Shown here: positions 45,616 through 54,932 of the stretch, piece by piece
How the letters are laid out: each line of letters opens with the position of its first letter
Numbering within the stretch: the first letter of the stretch is position 1
Assembly: GCA_946223075.1 (NCBI GenBank)
Contig: CAMILZ010000001.1
Span: forward strand, 124,001 to 188,000
Direction: 5' to 3'
DNA: 64,000 nt
Source of the DNA: an uncultured Dermabacteraceae bacterium
GTDB lineage: Bacteria > Actinomycetota > Actinomycetes > Actinomycetales > Dermabacteraceae
Notes under the pieces: model-generated
Databases searched by the model: none
What the model was told of the DNA's origin: nothing
What the model saw: the letters and a program-made list of their open reading frames with translations, nothing else
Program-made: the position numbers and the translations under genes

Positions 45616-46531
45616 CAACGCGAAAGACGTGAGCAGCGCCGAGGCCGAGCAGGCGTCGGACCCCAGCGGCGTGTCCCCGGAAATCGTGATTATCACGGGA
45701 CTCGCGGGCGCTGGCCGCGAAACTGCCGCCCACGCCCTCGAAGACATGGGTTGGTACGTCGTCTACAACATCGCCCCGCAGTTGATCCGCACGCTTTTCG
45801 ATCTTCAGTCGCAGGCCGTGGGGCGCGCTAATCGTTTTGCCGTCGTGACCGACCCGCGCTCGGGCCCCTTCTTTAACGACCTCCCCGAGGTCATTCAAGA
45901 CCTGCGCGAGCAAGAGGTGCGTACGCGCCTCGTGTTCTTGAGCGCCGATCAGAACACCCTCGTGCGCCGTTTCGATTCGGTACGCCGCCCCCACCCGCTT
46001 CAGGGAGAGGAAGGCGTGCTCGAGGGAATCCGTCGCGAACGCGAGCAGCTCGCTCCGCTTCGCCGTATGGCCGACATCGTCATCGACACCTCGCCGCTCA
46101 ACGTCCATCAGCTGTCGATGCGTATGCGCAGGGAGTTCGGCAAGGGCGATGACCACACCGTGACCGTCAACGTCATGAGCTTCGGTTTCAAGTACGGAAT
46201 CCCCATCGAATCCGACTACGTCGCCGACGTTCGCTTCTTGCCTAACCCGTACTGGGTTCCGGAGCTTCGCGACAAGCGCGGCGTGGACAAAGAGGTCGCC
46301 GACTACGTGCTTCAGCAGGCCAATGCCCAGGAGTTCATTGCACGCTACGTTGACATGCTCGCTCCCGTCCTTCGCGGTTACCGCGAAGAGAATAAGCAGT
46401 TTGCCGCCGTGGCAATCGGCTGCACCGGCGGCAAGCACCGCTCCGTTGCCATTGCGGAAATCGTTGGCGACGAGCTGCGTAAGCTCGGCTATCCCGTGCG
46501 CGTGCGCCACCGTGACCTCGGCCGGGAGTAA
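45608..46531 (+). CDS. rapZ: RapZ/YvcJ family protein with altered nucleotide site
   Basis: 307 residues. RapZ proteins are P-loop proteins that bind RNA or nucleotide-sugar signals; the C-terminal VAIGCTGGKHRSVAIAE motif and the RRPHPL segment are conserved. The N-terminal Walker A reads GLAGAGRET (31-39) where the family has GxSGAGRST, and the following VVDNLP motif reads VVYNIAP, losing the Asp (Y53). ATP/GTP binding may be lost. TTG start at 45608 has GGGAG upstream and lies inside the uvrC end. It is the first gene of the conserved rapZ-yvcK-whiA trio. Confidence 0.9.
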   Translation: MSDNAKDVSSAEAEQASDPSGVSPEIVIITGLAGAGRETAAHALEDMGWYVVYNIAPQLIRTLFDLQSQAVGRANRFAVVTDPRSGPFFNDLPEVIQDLREQEVRTRLVFLSADQNTLVRRFDSVRRPHPLQGEEGVLEGIRREREQLAPLRRMADIVIDTSPLNVHQLSMRMRREFGKGDDHTVTVNVMSFGFKYGIPIESDYVADVRFLPNPYWVPELRDKRGVDKEVADYVLQQANAQEFIARYVDMLAPVLRGYREENKQFAAVAIGCTGGKHRSVAIAEIVGDELRKLGYPVRVRHRDLGRE

Positions 46532-46536
46532 CCACC

Positions 46537-47553
46537 ATGAGTGCCAATGTCCCGAGGCGTACGTCCTCGCTCATGCCCACGCCTTTGCGCAGCCGCACGC
46601 GTGGGCCAAAAGTCGTGGCTTTTGGCGGCGGGCACGGACTCTCGGCAAGCCTCAATGCGCTTCGGCACCTCACGCGTGACCTGACCGCCGTCGTCACGGT
46701 CGCCGATAACGGCGGCTCGTCGGGCCGTCTGCGTGCCGAGATGCCGATTCTCCCTCCCGGCGATCTCCGCATGGCGCTTTCGGCCCTGTGCGAAGACTCG
46801 GAGTGGGGCGTCACATGGCGCGACGTCGTCCAGCACCGTTTTACTTCCGACGGCGAAATTAACGGACACTCGCTCGGTAATCTCCTGATCGTTGCGCTCT
46901 GGCAGCTCCTCGACGACCCCATTGCCGCCCTCGACTACGTCGGCGAGCTGCTGGGAACGTCGGGCCGTGTGCTGCCCATGGCCCTCGAACCCCTCGACAT
47001 CGAGGCTCTCGTCTCGTTGCCGGGGGAGGGAACCCGCACCATCCGCGGCCAAGCGAACGTCGCGGCAACGACCGGCCACGTTGAGGCGGTGCGCATCATC
47101 CCGCCGGAGCCCGAAATTGCCCGCGAGGTGCTCGACTCGATCGACGAAGCCGAATGGCTCGTCATCGGTCCCGGCAGTTGGTACACATCCGTGCTCCCGC
47201 ACGTGAAAATCCCCGAGCTGCGTGAGGCGATCACCCACACCAAGGCGCGCAAAGTCCTCACGATGAACCTCGCGGCGGGACGCTCGGAAACCGTCGGACT
47301 CACCAGCGTTGACCTTTTAACCATCGTCTGTGATGCCGCGCCCGATCTCACTTTTGACGCCCTCGTTGCCGACCCCTCCGCCGAACCCGACGGTGGGGAA
47401 GCGCTCATTCGCGCGGCGCACGAGCGCGGTATCGACGTGCTGATGCGCATGGTCTCGGCGGGCGATGGGAAACCCACTCACGACCCGCTTCGACTCGCGA
47501 CCGCGTATCGCGACGTATTTAATGGCGTTTTCAACTACCCACGGAAGGACTGA
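46537..47553 (+). CDS. yvcK: YvcK/GlmR family (CofD-like) protein
   Basis: UDP-sugar-binding regulator linked to gluconeogenic growth and cell-wall precursor supply, 338 residues. The N-terminal FGGGHGLSASL, VTVADNGGSSGRLR, PPGDLRMAL and SLGNLLI motifs are those of the CofD/YvcK fold, with GPGSWYTSVLPH in the C-terminal half. About 24 extra residues precede the fold. It is five bases after rapZ and one base before whiA. Confidence 0.94.
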   Translation: MSANVPRRTSSLMPTPLRSRTRGPKVVAFGGGHGLSASLNALRHLTRDLTAVVTVADNGGSSGRLRAEMPILPPGDLRMALSALCEDSEWGVTWRDVVQHRFTSDGEINGHSLGNLLIVALWQLLDDPIAALDYVGELLGTSGRVLPMALEPLDIEALVSLPGEGTRTIRGQANVAATTGHVEAVRIIPPEPEIAREVLDSIDEAEWLVIGPGSWYTSVLPHVKIPELREAITHTKARKVLTMNLAAGRSETVGLTSVDLLTIVCDAAPDLTFDALVADPSAEPDGGEALIRAAHERGIDVLMRMVSAGDGKPTHDPLRLATAYRDVFNGVFNYPRKD

Positions 47554-47554
47554 A

Positions 47555-48538
47555 ATGGCCCTGACTGCCGATGTCAAGGAGGAGCTCTCCCACCTCGAAG
47601 TGACGCGTGTGAGCGCGCGCAAAGCCGAGGTGGCGACCCTTTTGCGTTTCGCCGGTGGGCTCCACCTCGTGGGTGGCCGCGTGTCGATCGAGGCCGAGCT
47701 CGACCAGTCGGCGAGTGCGCGCAGGCTTAAGACCTCCGTTGCCGATCTCTATGGCCACGCAAGCGAGGTCACCGTGCTCGCGGCCTCGGGGATCCGACGC
47801 TCGACTCGCTACATCGTGCGCGTTCTTTCCGATGGAGCGATGTTCGCGAAGCAGACCGGCTTGCTCGATTCGCGCTCGCGTCCCGTGCGCGGTCTCCCGC
47901 CTCTCGTCGTGGGCGGTAGCACCGAGGACCAGGCTGCCGCGTGGCGCGGGGCCTTCCTCGCGCACGGCAGCCTCACCGAACCGGGCCGCAGCGCGGCACT
48001 TGAACTCACGTGCCCCGGCTCCGAAGTGGCGCTCGCCATGGTCGGATCGGCAAGGCGACTCGGGATCCAGGCGAAGTCGAAAGAGGTCCGCGGAACCGAT
48101 CGCGTTGTCATCCGCGACGGTGAGGCGATTGGGCAGATGCTCAGGCTCATGGGCGCGGAGAAGACCGCGGCGCTGTGGAACGACAAGCGCTCAAAGCGCG
48201 AAGTGCGCGCTACCGCCAATCGCCTCGCGAACTTTGACGACGCTAATCTGCGCCGATCGGCGCGGGCCGCGGTTGCCGCGGGAGCTCGCGTGGAACGGGC
48301 ACTCGAGATTCTCGGCGACGACATTCCCGACCACTTGCGAGCTGCCGGCCAGTTGCGCATTGAGCATCGGCAAGCGAGTCTCGAAGAGCTCGGGCAACTC
48401 GCCGATCCCCCCATGACGAAGGACGCGGTGGCGGGGAGGATCCGCCGTCTTCTTGCGCTCGCCGACAAGACTGCGCAGGAGCGCGGCATTCCGGGAACCG
48501 AGGCGAACCTTGGTCCCGAAATGTTAGATGGGGAATAA
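47555..48538 (+). CDS. whiA: Sporulation/cell division regulator WhiA
   Basis: DNA-binding protein combining a degenerate LAGLIDADG homing-endonuclease fold and a C-terminal helix-turn-helix, 327 residues. The start MALTADVKEELSHLEV, WRGAFLAHGSLTEPGRSAALE and the C-terminal SLEELGQLADPPMTKDAVAGRIRRLLALAD are typical. In non-sporulating actinobacteria it affects division and growth. GGAAGGAC precedes the ATG. gap follows after 164 bases. Confidence 0.96.
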   Translation: MALTADVKEELSHLEVTRVSARKAEVATLLRFAGGLHLVGGRVSIEAELDQSASARRLKTSVADLYGHASEVTVLAASGIRRSTRYIVRVLSDGAMFAKQTGLLDSRSRPVRGLPPLVVGGSTEDQAAAWRGAFLAHGSLTEPGRSAALELTCPGSEVALAMVGSARRLGIQAKSKEVRGTDRVVIRDGEAIGQMLRLMGAEKTAALWNDKRSKREVRATANRLANFDDANLRRSARAAVAAGARVERALEILGDDIPDHLRAAGQLRIEHRQASLEELGQLADPPMTKDAVAGRIRRLLALADKTAQERGIPGTEANLGPEMLDGE

Positions 48539-48702
48539 AAAGCCGCCTCAAAGCGCGTCTTTTCGCTCAGCTTCCTGTGAGCCTCGCGTCACAACGTTGA
48601 TAGAGTTAAGGCAGCCCGCAGATGCGGGATCCATGCGTACAACGAGGTGCGCGAAGCCCAGTCCCACACGGCGGAAACGCCGCCGTGCACCAAGGAGGAA
48701 CT

Positions 48703-49707
48703 GTGACCGTAAAGGTTGGTATTAACGGATTCGGTCGTATCGGCCGTAACTTCGCGCGTGCTGCTTTCGAGCAGGGCGCCGACATCGAGATCGTTGCCGT
48801 CAACGACCTCACCGACACCAAGACCCTCTCGCACCTCGTGAAGTACGACTCGATCCTCGGCCGTTTCGACGGCGACGTTGAGTCCACCGAGGATTCGATC
48901 ACCATCAACGGCAAGTCGATCAAGGTGTTCTCGGAAAAGGACCCGGCTGCGATCGACTGGGCGTCCGTCGGCGCCGAGGTTGTCGTGGAGTCGACCGGTC
49001 TCTTCACCGACGCTGAAAAGGCCAAGGCTCACCTCGGCGACACCGTCAAGAAAGTTGTCATCTCGGCTCCCGGCAAGAACGTTGACGCAACCTTCGTCGT
49101 CGGCGTGAACGAGGGCGACTACGACGCCGAGAAGCACAACGTTGTGTCGAACGCTTCGTGCACGACCAACTGCCTCGCGCCGCTCGCGAAGGTCCTCAAC
49201 GATGAATTCGGCATCGTCAAGGGCCTCATGACCACGGTGCACGCCTACACGGGCGACCAGCGCATCCTCGATGCGCCCCACAAGGACCTGCGCCGCGCCC
49301 GCGCCGCAGCCCTCAACATCATCCCGACCAAGACCGGTGCTGCTGCTGCCGTTGCTCTCGTGCTCCCCGAGCTCAAGGGCAAGTTCGATGGCTACGCACT
49401 CCGCGTTCCCACGCCGACCGGCTCGGTTGTGGACCTCACCTTCGAGGCTGAGCGCGAGGTTTCCGTCGAGGACATCAACGCTGCTGTGAAGAAGGCCGCT
49501 GAGGGCCCGCTCAAGGGCGTTCTCGCCTACACCGAGGATCCGATCGTGTCGAAGGACATCGAGACCGATCCGCACAGCTCGATCTTCGACGCCGGCTGCA
49601 CCAAGGTCATCGGCAACCAGGTCAAGGTTGTGTCGTGGTACGACAACGAGTGGGGCTACTCGAACCGCCTCGTTGACCTGACCGTCCTTATCGGCGAGAA
49701 GCTCTGA
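48703..49707 (+). CDS. gap: Glyceraldehyde-3-phosphate dehydrogenase, type I
   Basis: NAD-dependent oxidation of glyceraldehyde-3-phosphate, 334 residues. NAD-binding GINGFGRIGRN, catalytic C153 in SNASCTTNC and H180 in TTVHAYTGDQ are present; the Asp in AVNDLTD favours NAD. GTG start with AAGGAGGA upstream. A TAGAGT at 48601-48606 may be its -10, giving a leader of about 90 bases. It heads the gap-pgk-tpiA-secG series. Confidence 0.97.
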   Translation: MTVKVGINGFGRIGRNFARAAFEQGADIEIVAVNDLTDTKTLSHLVKYDSILGRFDGDVESTEDSITINGKSIKVFSEKDPAAIDWASVGAEVVVESTGLFTDAEKAKAHLGDTVKKVVISAPGKNVDATFVVGVNEGDYDAEKHNVVSNASCTTNCLAPLAKVLNDEFGIVKGLMTTVHAYTGDQRILDAPHKDLRRARAAALNIIPTKTGAAAAVALVLPELKGKFDGYALRVPTPTGSVVDLTFEAEREVSVEDINAAVKKAAEGPLKGVLAYTEDPIVSKDIETDPHSSIFDAGCTKVIGNQVKVVSWYDNEWGYSNRLVDLTVLIGEKL

Positions 49708-49740
49708 TTCTCACCATCGCTCACTTTTGAGTACCTCAAT

Positions 49741-49782
49741 GAAGGGTCCGCGTCACGGCATGGCTGTGGGCGCGGGCCCTTC
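49741..49782 (+). terminator. Hairpin between gap and pgk
   Basis: 12-bp stem with one G-T pair, GAAGGGTCCGCG at 49741-49752 and CGCGGGCCCTTC at 49771-49782, but no clear T-run. It may cause partial termination or protect the gap mRNA end. Confidence 0.55.
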
Positions 49783-49852
49783 GTTCACCCGGGCTTTGTA
49801 GCCCACACGGGGTGAGCAATCGCCGCCCCGCACCTTTCATAAGGATGTGACC

Positions 49853-51049
<1,197 letters not shown>

Positions 51050-51051
51050 TC

Positions 51052-51834
51052 ATGACTCGCACACCGCTTATTGCAGGTAACTGGAAGATGAACCTCACCT
51101 ACATCGAGGCGCAGGCACTGCTTGAGGATCTCGTTGAGAACCTCAAGGAAGCCGGCTACAAGGTCGATGCCGTCGAGGTCGCCGTTCTTCCTCCGTTCGT
51201 GGATATCCGCACGGTGCAGACCGTTCTCGACGGCTCGGATTCCGGTATCGCCTTCGGCGGCCAGGACATCTCGGAGCACGAGTCGGGCGCGTACACGGGC
51301 GAAGTCTCGGGAACGATGCTCAAGGCTCTCGGCGCGACCTACGCGGCCGTTGGCCACTCGGAGCGCCGCCAGTACCACGGCGAGACGGAGCAGATCACGA
51401 ACGCCAAGGTTAAGGCTGCTCTCGCCAACGAGCTTTCGCCCATTCTTTGCGTGGGTGAACCCCTCGAAGAGCGCAAGGCCGGCAAGCACGTGGAGTACAC
51501 CCTTGCTCAGGTTGAGGGTGGCCTCGAAGGCCTCTCGGCTGATGAGGTCAAGAAGGTTGTTATCGCCTACGAGCCCGTGTGGGCCATCGGCACTGGCGAG
51601 GTCGCCACGAGCGAGGACGCCCAGGAAGTGTGCCACGAGATCCGCGACCTGCTCGCCACGAAGTTTGGCGACGAGGTTGCTGACGCCGTGCGCGTGCTCT
51701 ATGGCGGTTCGGTGAAGTCCTCCTCGATTGTGGACCTCATGCAGCAGGCCGATGTCGACGGCGCCCTCGTGGGCGGTGCGTCGCTCAAGGCTGATGAGTT
51801 CGCGAAGATCGCCACCTACAACGTGGCTGCTTGA
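51052..51834 (+). CDS. tpiA: Triosephosphate isomerase
   Basis: Interconverts dihydroxyacetone phosphate and glyceraldehyde-3-phosphate, 260 residues. Catalytic K12 (NWKMN), H102 (GHSERR) and E174 (AYEPVWAIGTG) and the phosphate loop LYGGSVKSSS and GALVGGASL are present. GAGGAG lies in the pgk end. A hairpin with the features of a terminator follows. Confidence 0.97.
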   Translation: MTRTPLIAGNWKMNLTYIEAQALLEDLVENLKEAGYKVDAVEVAVLPPFVDIRTVQTVLDGSDSGIAFGGQDISEHESGAYTGEVSGTMLKALGATYAAVGHSERRQYHGETEQITNAKVKAALANELSPILCVGEPLEERKAGKHVEYTLAQVEGGLEGLSADEVKKVVIAYEPVWAIGTGEVATSEDAQEVCHEIRDLLATKFGDEVADAVRVLYGGSVKSSSIVDLMQQADVDGALVGGASLKADEFAKIATYNVAA

Positions 51835-51857
51835 TTTCGCTCACGAACTGACTCCCG

Positions 51858-51900
51858 CGCTACGCGGCTCGGCCATCGGCTGCGCCGCGTAGCGTATTGT
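51858..51900 (+). terminator. Terminator after tpiA
   Basis: 11-bp perfect stem CGCTACGCGGC at 51858-51868 and GCCGCGTAGCG at 51884-51894, followed by TATTGT. The AT-rich end could also hold part of the secG promoter. Confidence 0.7.
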
Positions 51901-51942
51901 TAACGTCGTTGCCCGTTTTTCAATCGAAGGATTCTCCCGGTC

Positions 51943-52185
51943 ATGGAAATTCTGAAGATCGCACTCTTCGTTCTTCTTGCGATCACGAGCCTTCTGCTCA
52001 TGATGTTCATCCTCATGCACAAAGGTCGTGGCGGCGGTCTCTCCGACATGTTCGGCGGTGGCATCTCGACCGGTGCGGGATCCTCGGGTGTGGCTGAACG
52101 CAATCTCAACATCATCACGACCATCGTTGGTGTGGTGTGGCTCGGCTGTGCGATCGGCATCGCCGTGCTCGAACGCTTCATCTAA
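51943..52185 (+). CDS. secG: Preprotein translocase subunit SecG
   Basis: Small Sec translocon subunit of 80 residues with two membrane segments (about 3-25 and 57-76) and the cytoplasmic loop HKGRGGGLSDMFGGG, which is the family signature. GAAGGATT precedes the ATG at a distance. It follows the glycolytic genes as in many actinobacteria and converges on aroD. Confidence 0.95.
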   Translation: MEILKIALFVLLAITSLLLMMFILMHKGRGGGLSDMFGGGISTGAGSSGVAERNLNIITTIVGVVWLGCAIGIAVLERFI

Positions 52186-52260
52186 GTTAGCGCGGTCGCT
52201 TCGCGCACGTATTTTGGCGCGTCTTCTGGGTTTTACTCAGCCCCTGGGCACTCCTCACGC

Positions 52261-52324
52261 GGATTGACGTAGCTAGATGTCGGTTATCCTCCGAATGGTA
52301 ACCGCCGTTTAGCTACGTCAATCC
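52261..52324 (+). repeat. 64-bp nested hairpin element
   Basis: Outer 15-bp perfect arms GGATTGACGTAGCTA (52261-52275) and TAGCTACGTCAATCC (52310-52324) enclose inner arms CGGTTA (52281-52286) and TAACCG (52299-52304), separated by 5-base strands on each side and a 12-base loop. The outer arms are identical to those around the 30-31 kb lipoprotein gene. It sits between convergent secG and aroD. Confidence 0.9.
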
Positions 52325-52386
52325 CGTTTTAAGAGGGCGGCCGCCCGGTTTTGAGAGGGGCTGCCCGATTTTGTACGAGGGGGTCG
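52323..52386 (+). repeat. Three degenerate ~21-bp direct repeats
   Basis: Units at 52323-52343, 52344-52363 and 52364-52386 each start CCCG, continue with a TTTT stretch and GAGGG, and end in G. A fourth CCCG starts at 52387. They follow directly on the nested hairpin. Confidence 0.6.
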
Positions 52387-52405
52387 CCCGTGGCGTGCGG
52401 AAGCA

Positions 52406-53182
52406 CTAGCGCTCGAGGAGGGCCGCGAGAGTGCGGGCGCTCAGCTGCCCCGGAGCGGATTCAGGTCCGACAGTGGCAAAGCTCGCGTCGGAACCAAAAA
52501 CTCCGCCGGCAAGCCGGCTCACCCTGCCAAGGCGCCCCATCGCGATCGTGATGAGGGCGTGTTCGATCGAGCCTCTCGCGTCTATACCAGCGCCGAGCAG
52601 CGCGAGCACATCTTCCGGAGATCGCGGCATGACCGCAAGCTTAGCCACGGCGCGGCTAGCGGGAGCAACGCTCGCCATGTACTCGAGCATCGCGAGCATC
52701 GACTCGCGCGGGGGAGTGGCGTCGAAATAGTGGCGTGAGAGAACAACGGGAAGGCCTGATTTCTCGGAGGCTTCGAGCACCGCACCAATCGCGGCAGGGT
52801 GCCTCGCCACTTCAACATCGATGGCATGGGCGAGGCCCGAGCTGACGATCGAGCTGAGGAGTTCAGCGTAGACGTCGTCAGAAACACTCCATTCGCCGCC
52901 CTCGCGTGCGGTGCGGATGGTCGCGAGGATAGGGAGTGAGGGAGCGCTCTCACGCACGGTCTGAAGCGTCGCGCGAAGAGATTCATCGGCCTGAGTGTGG
53001 GTGGCGTTGGACGCCGCAAGAACGTGATCGAGGCGCACCTCGAGGATATCCACGGGAGCTTCGCTCGCCGCACGAGCACCGTCCCTGACATCATCGAGTG
53101 CGGACCCGAAAACGGGCGCAATGATCGCCGTTTTGTGCTCCGCACCTAGCGGAACGCTGCCGATCATCACGCCCGTTGTCAT
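52406..53182 (-). CDS. aroD: Type I 3-dehydroquinate dehydratase
   Basis: Third shikimate pathway enzyme, Schiff-base type, 258 residues. The catalytic histidine H151 (LSRHYFDATP) and the Schiff-base lysine K181 (AVAKLAVMP) are present, as are VDILEVRLDH and PILATIRTAREGGEW. Most actinobacteria use the unrelated type II enzyme. It lies 52 bases after opcA-pgl on the same strand, so it may be the last gene of the pentose phosphate operon. GGTGGAGA precedes the ATG. Confidence 0.92.
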   Translation of the reverse strand: MTTGVMIGSVPLGAEHKTAIIAPVFGSALDDVRDGARAASEAPVDILEVRLDHVLAASNATHTQADESLRATLQTVRESAPSLPILATIRTAREGGEWSVSDDVYAELLSSIVSSGLAHAIDVEVARHPAAIGAVLEASEKSGLPVVLSRHYFDATPPRESMLAMLEYMASVAPASRAVAKLAVMPRSPEDVLALLGAGIDARGSIEHALITIAMGRLGRVSRLAGGVFGSDASFATVGPESAPGQLSARTLAALLER

Positions 53183-53234
53183 GGGGTCTCCACCTACTTC
53201 TCTTGAGCCCCGCCGAGAAGGGGGCCCTCATGGC

Positions 53235-54932
53235 CTACAGGAAGTGCGCAGCTTCCTTGTCGAGGAACCACGTCGTCGATTCGGTGCCGCGCACGGCTGA
53301 GGCCGGGCACTTTTCCGCATCGATCTTCGCGTGCGCAGTTTTCACTGCTTGAGCTTTATCGAAGCCCGCGACGAGGAACGACACGTGGCGCGAGCTGTTG
53401 AGCACGGGCCACGAAAGTGAGATGCGCTCCGAGGGGGGCTTCGGGGAATTGCGCACGGGAACGGCGTAGGCCGAGGTCGCGCGCGCATCGCGGTGCTCCG
53501 GGAACAGCGACGCCACGTGGCCATCAGGGCCAACACCGAGCAGAAGGACGTCGAAGTACGCTTCGCCCTGTGTCGTGAACGCCGCGTCGCCACCCTGAAT
53601 CGTGAGCTGCTGCCCGTACCACGCGGCAGCCTCGTCGAGGTTCATGCCGGCGTCCGAACCGGGAATCGTGTGCACGTTGTATACGGGGATGCCCGCGCCC
53701 GTCGTGAGCGCCGAAATGACGGGACGATCATTACGGTCAGAAGACTTTGCCGCAACGAATCGCTCATCGCCCCACCACACGTGGAGTTTCGACGTGTCCA
53801 CCTCAGCGAATTCGAGAGAAATCGCGATGCGCTCGGCTGTCGCCGTACCCGCGCGCCCGCCCGTGAGCACGAGGTGCGCGATTCCGCGCTCCTCGATCGC
53901 CTGGGAAATACGCGCGACGGCGTCCTTCGCCACAGCTTTCACAACGGCGTCCATGTCTGCGTTGAAAACATCGGTCGGTTCTGGTTTGCCAATGGCGAAA
54001 CTGCTCGGGTCGCCGGTGAGGGGGAACGCCGTCGAGAGCACATCACCATAGACTTCATCGGGATCAAGCCGGCGAAGTTCCTCGCTCAGGAGGTCGTACA
54101 TCGTGCGTTTCGGCATCGTCACGAACTGGTCGTCATTATTACCGGGAAGGGTCATCGTGATGCCTTCCTCGCTTGAGCGCATGAGGCGAATGTCGCCGTC
54201 TTCGCGATGGAGCGTCACCGCGCTCAAGCCATGATCAGCCTCAACCGCTTTGAACTCTACCGGCACATCCTCGCCGAGCGAGTTCTGGAGCCACGCCTGC
54301 ATAAGAAGCGAAGACGGGTTGTCTTCGATCCCCTCAATCGTGATGGCCGCGGGCGTGCCAGCGGGCGGGTAGTCGTACGCGGTAGCCACGAGTCCACGCC
54401 AGTTCGTAATGCGCGACCACGAGAGATCGGAATCGCCACTCTTATAGCCCCGTGCAAGACGCAAAAGCGAAGACTTCGGGCTCTCGCACTGGTAAACGTC
54501 GGTAATGCGTCGCTGTGCAATCGCGCCGAGCGGATCCTGCGAAGGCGACGCCGGGGGCGTGTACGGCCACCACGTGACGATGGGGGCATCGGGAAGCAAA
54601 AGCGGGGTGATGAGGGTGTCGAGGCCCGCGTTCACGCGTCCGTGGGCCCGCAAAATGATGACCTCACCCGCGCCTGCGTCGGTCCCCACGCGGATCTCCG
54701 CGTCAAGGGCATCGCGTTTCGAGCCGTGTTCGGTCACGATCACGATGATGCGTGCGGGGTGCTCCTGGCTCGCTCGCACGGCCGCCTGAATCGGATCATC
54801 GAGCGAACCGGTGTGCGTCACGATCACGAGGGTGGCTACGCGATTGAGAGAGATGAGTCCCTCCTCCTCGCGCAAGTCGCGAAGCTTCGCGCTGATCTGC
54901 GACGCGGTCGTGTTTTCAAGTGTGGAAATCAT
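53235..54932 (-). CDS. Fusion of OpcA (G6PDH assembly protein) and 6-phosphogluconolactonase
   Basis: 565 residues in one frame. Residues 1 to about 310 match OpcA, the allosteric partner of glucose-6-phosphate dehydrogenase (RVATLVIVTHTGSLDDPIQAA, APIVTWWP, VYQCESPKSSLLRLARGY). Residues about 320-565 match the lactonase (LTGGRAGT 357-363, WWGDERFV 386-393, LLGVGPDGHVASLFPEH 464-480). The short joining stretch is around 310-322. In relatives these are two adjacent genes. The ATG at 54932 overlaps the zwf stop by four bases. Confidence 0.9.
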   Translation of the reverse strand: MISTLENTTASQISAKLRDLREEEGLISLNRVATLVIVTHTGSLDDPIQAAVRASQEHPARIIVIVTEHGSKRDALDAEIRVGTDAGAGEVIILRAHGRVNAGLDTLITPLLLPDAPIVTWWPYTPPASPSQDPLGAIAQRRITDVYQCESPKSSLLRLARGYKSGDSDLSWSRITNWRGLVATAYDYPPAGTPAAITIEGIEDNPSSLLMQAWLQNSLGEDVPVEFKAVEADHGLSAVTLHREDGDIRLMRSSEEGITMTLPGNNDDQFVTMPKRTMYDLLSEELRRLDPDEVYGDVLSTAFPLTGDPSSFAIGKPEPTDVFNADMDAVVKAVAKDAVARISQAIEERGIAHLVLTGGRAGTATAERIAISLEFAEVDTSKLHVWWGDERFVAAKSSDRNDRPVISALTTGAGIPVYNVHTIPGSDAGMNLDEAAAWYGQQLTIQGGDAAFTTQGEAYFDVLLLGVGPDGHVASLFPEHRDARATSAYAVPVRNSPKPPSERISLSWPVLNSSRHVSFLVAGFDKAQAVKTAHAKIDAEKCPASAVRGTESTTWFLDKEAAHFL

